Positions 63,679 to 64,000 of a DNA stretch of 64,000 nt are shown here, piece after piece. Each line of letters starts with the position of its first letter. The stretch's first letter is position 1. The notes beneath the pieces were generated by a model. It did no database searches. It had not been told where the DNA came from and saw nothing but the letters and a program-made list of their open reading frames with translations. The position numbers and the translations under genes are program-made. The DNA comes from CAVQWT01 sp963810815 (GTDB taxonomy: Bacteria > Pseudomonadota > Gammaproteobacteria > Burkholderiales > Casimicrobiaceae). The stretch covers positions 1 through 64,000 of the forward strand of contig CAWEPB010000010.1 of assembly GCA_963810815.1 (NCBI GenBank), written 5' to 3'.

Positions 63679-64000
63679 TCACGTCCGGGCGCCGAGGAAT
63701 CCGGCGACGCCGGTCCAGAACGCGTCCGGCACGCTCAGGCTGTTGTGGTCGGTGGCGCCCACGACCAGCCACGACTTCGGTCCCGCCCACGCGTCGTAGA
63801 GCGCCCGCGACCGTTCGTGGGGAATGATCGCGTCGCGGTCGGCGACGATCGCGAGCAGCGGCACCTGCACGCTCCGCGCAACGGCGGCGGCATCGAAGCG
63901 GTGCCGCAGCAACAGCGACACGGGCAGCCAGGGATAGTGGGTGCGGCCCAGCTCGACCAGGCTGTCGAACGGCGAGACGAGGACCAGCCCGGCGAGCGGC
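63679..64000 (-). CDS. alpha/beta hydrolase, C-terminal part (cut by window edge)
   Basis: Only the last ~107 residues lie in the window and the reading frame stays open to its end. The visible part includes GLVLVSPFDSLVELGRTHYP, then VPLLAIVADRDAIIPHERSRAL, where the Asp is a likely member of the catalytic triad, and GATDHNSLS with the likely catalytic His. The nucleophile Ser lies beyond the edge. It is similar to the serine aminopeptidase/esterase-type hydrolases. The substrate is unknown. Confidence 0.75.
   Translation of the reverse strand, partial: PLAGLVLVSPFDSLVELGRTHYPWLPVSLLLRHRFDAAAVARSVQVPLLAIVADRDAIIPHERSRALYDAWAGPKSWLVVGATDHNSLSVPDAFWTGVAGFLGART

Overview
This window reads as chromosomal DNA of a very GC-rich proteobacterium, most likely a betaproteobacterium of the Burkholderiales/Rhodocyclales type. 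That placement is inferred from gene content: a Bug/TctC-type binding protein, a liv ABC cluster flanked by two AMP-forming acyl-CoA ligases, IcmF, a CHASE2 cyclase paired with a FecR-like protein, a single-chain gallate-type dioxygenase with a TRAP transporter, and frequent NTGA start/stop overlaps. I saw no rRNA, tRNA, CRISPR array, insertion sequence or phage gene. The window looks like ordinary, densely packed core and catabolic chromosome rather than a genomic island.

Layout. 0.3-2.8 kb: a hemerythrin-like protein behind a possible FNR box, a lipoprotein and a methyltransferase. 2.9-6.4 kb: a TPP riboswitch and thiC, then an rRNA pseudouridine synthase with an apparently frameshifted N-terminal extension. 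6.5-9.9 kb: a NYN-LOTUS protein, YceH, an MscS channel and a YidB-like protein. 10-16.5 kb: a glutaminase fused to STAS and cyclic-nucleotide-binding domains, UppP, an EamA exporter, GabD and an ammonium transporter. 16.6-21.7 kb: two exported unknowns, a Crp/Fnr regulator, a CHASE2 cyclase and a FecR-like protein. 21.8-30.3 kb (minus strand): an operon of acyl-CoA synthetase, livG, livH, livM, livK, livF and a PaaK-like ligase, with a run of hairpins between livK and livF. 30.4-38.6 kb: another Crp/Fnr regulator, an enoyl-CoA hydratase, and a minus-strand operon of a TRAP transporter, a gallate-type dioxygenase, a Bug receptor and a frameshifted dehydrogenase.

38.9-43.7 kb: a ceramidase-like membrane protein, a degenerate HtrA homologue, an ankyrin protein, a TerB protein and a membrane-anchored protein with five 31-residue repeats. 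43.7-50.2 kb: icmF behind a perfect 20-bp palindrome, and a two-half M16 protease. 50.2-53.1 kb: inositol monophosphatase, a 60-residue exported peptide, a myo-inositol oxygenase and an EamA transporter. 53.2-59.8 kb: a CBS protein with a histone-H1-like tail, and a five-gene peptide ABC transporter operon closed by a clear terminator. 59.8-64 kb: thiM, an acyl-CoA dehydrogenase, a lipoprotein, a small exported protein and a truncated hydrolase at the window edge.

How the genes fit together. The clearest themes are acyl-CoA, branched-chain and aromatic acid catabolism (liv cluster, IcmF, acyl-CoA dehydrogenase, enoyl-CoA hydratase, gallate-type dioxygenase), glutamine/ammonium/GABA nitrogen handling, inositol oxidation, thiamine supply (thiC, thiM) and cyclic-nucleotide signalling (one cyclase, two Crp/Fnr proteins and a cNMP-domain glutaminase). 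I do not see a clear-cut new defence or mobile system. The most unusual items are the glutaminase fusion, the CBS/H1-tail protein, the catalytically degenerate HtrA, the repeat protein translationally coupled to TerB, the MIOX locus, the hairpin array, the operator palindrome at icmF and two probable frameshifts.
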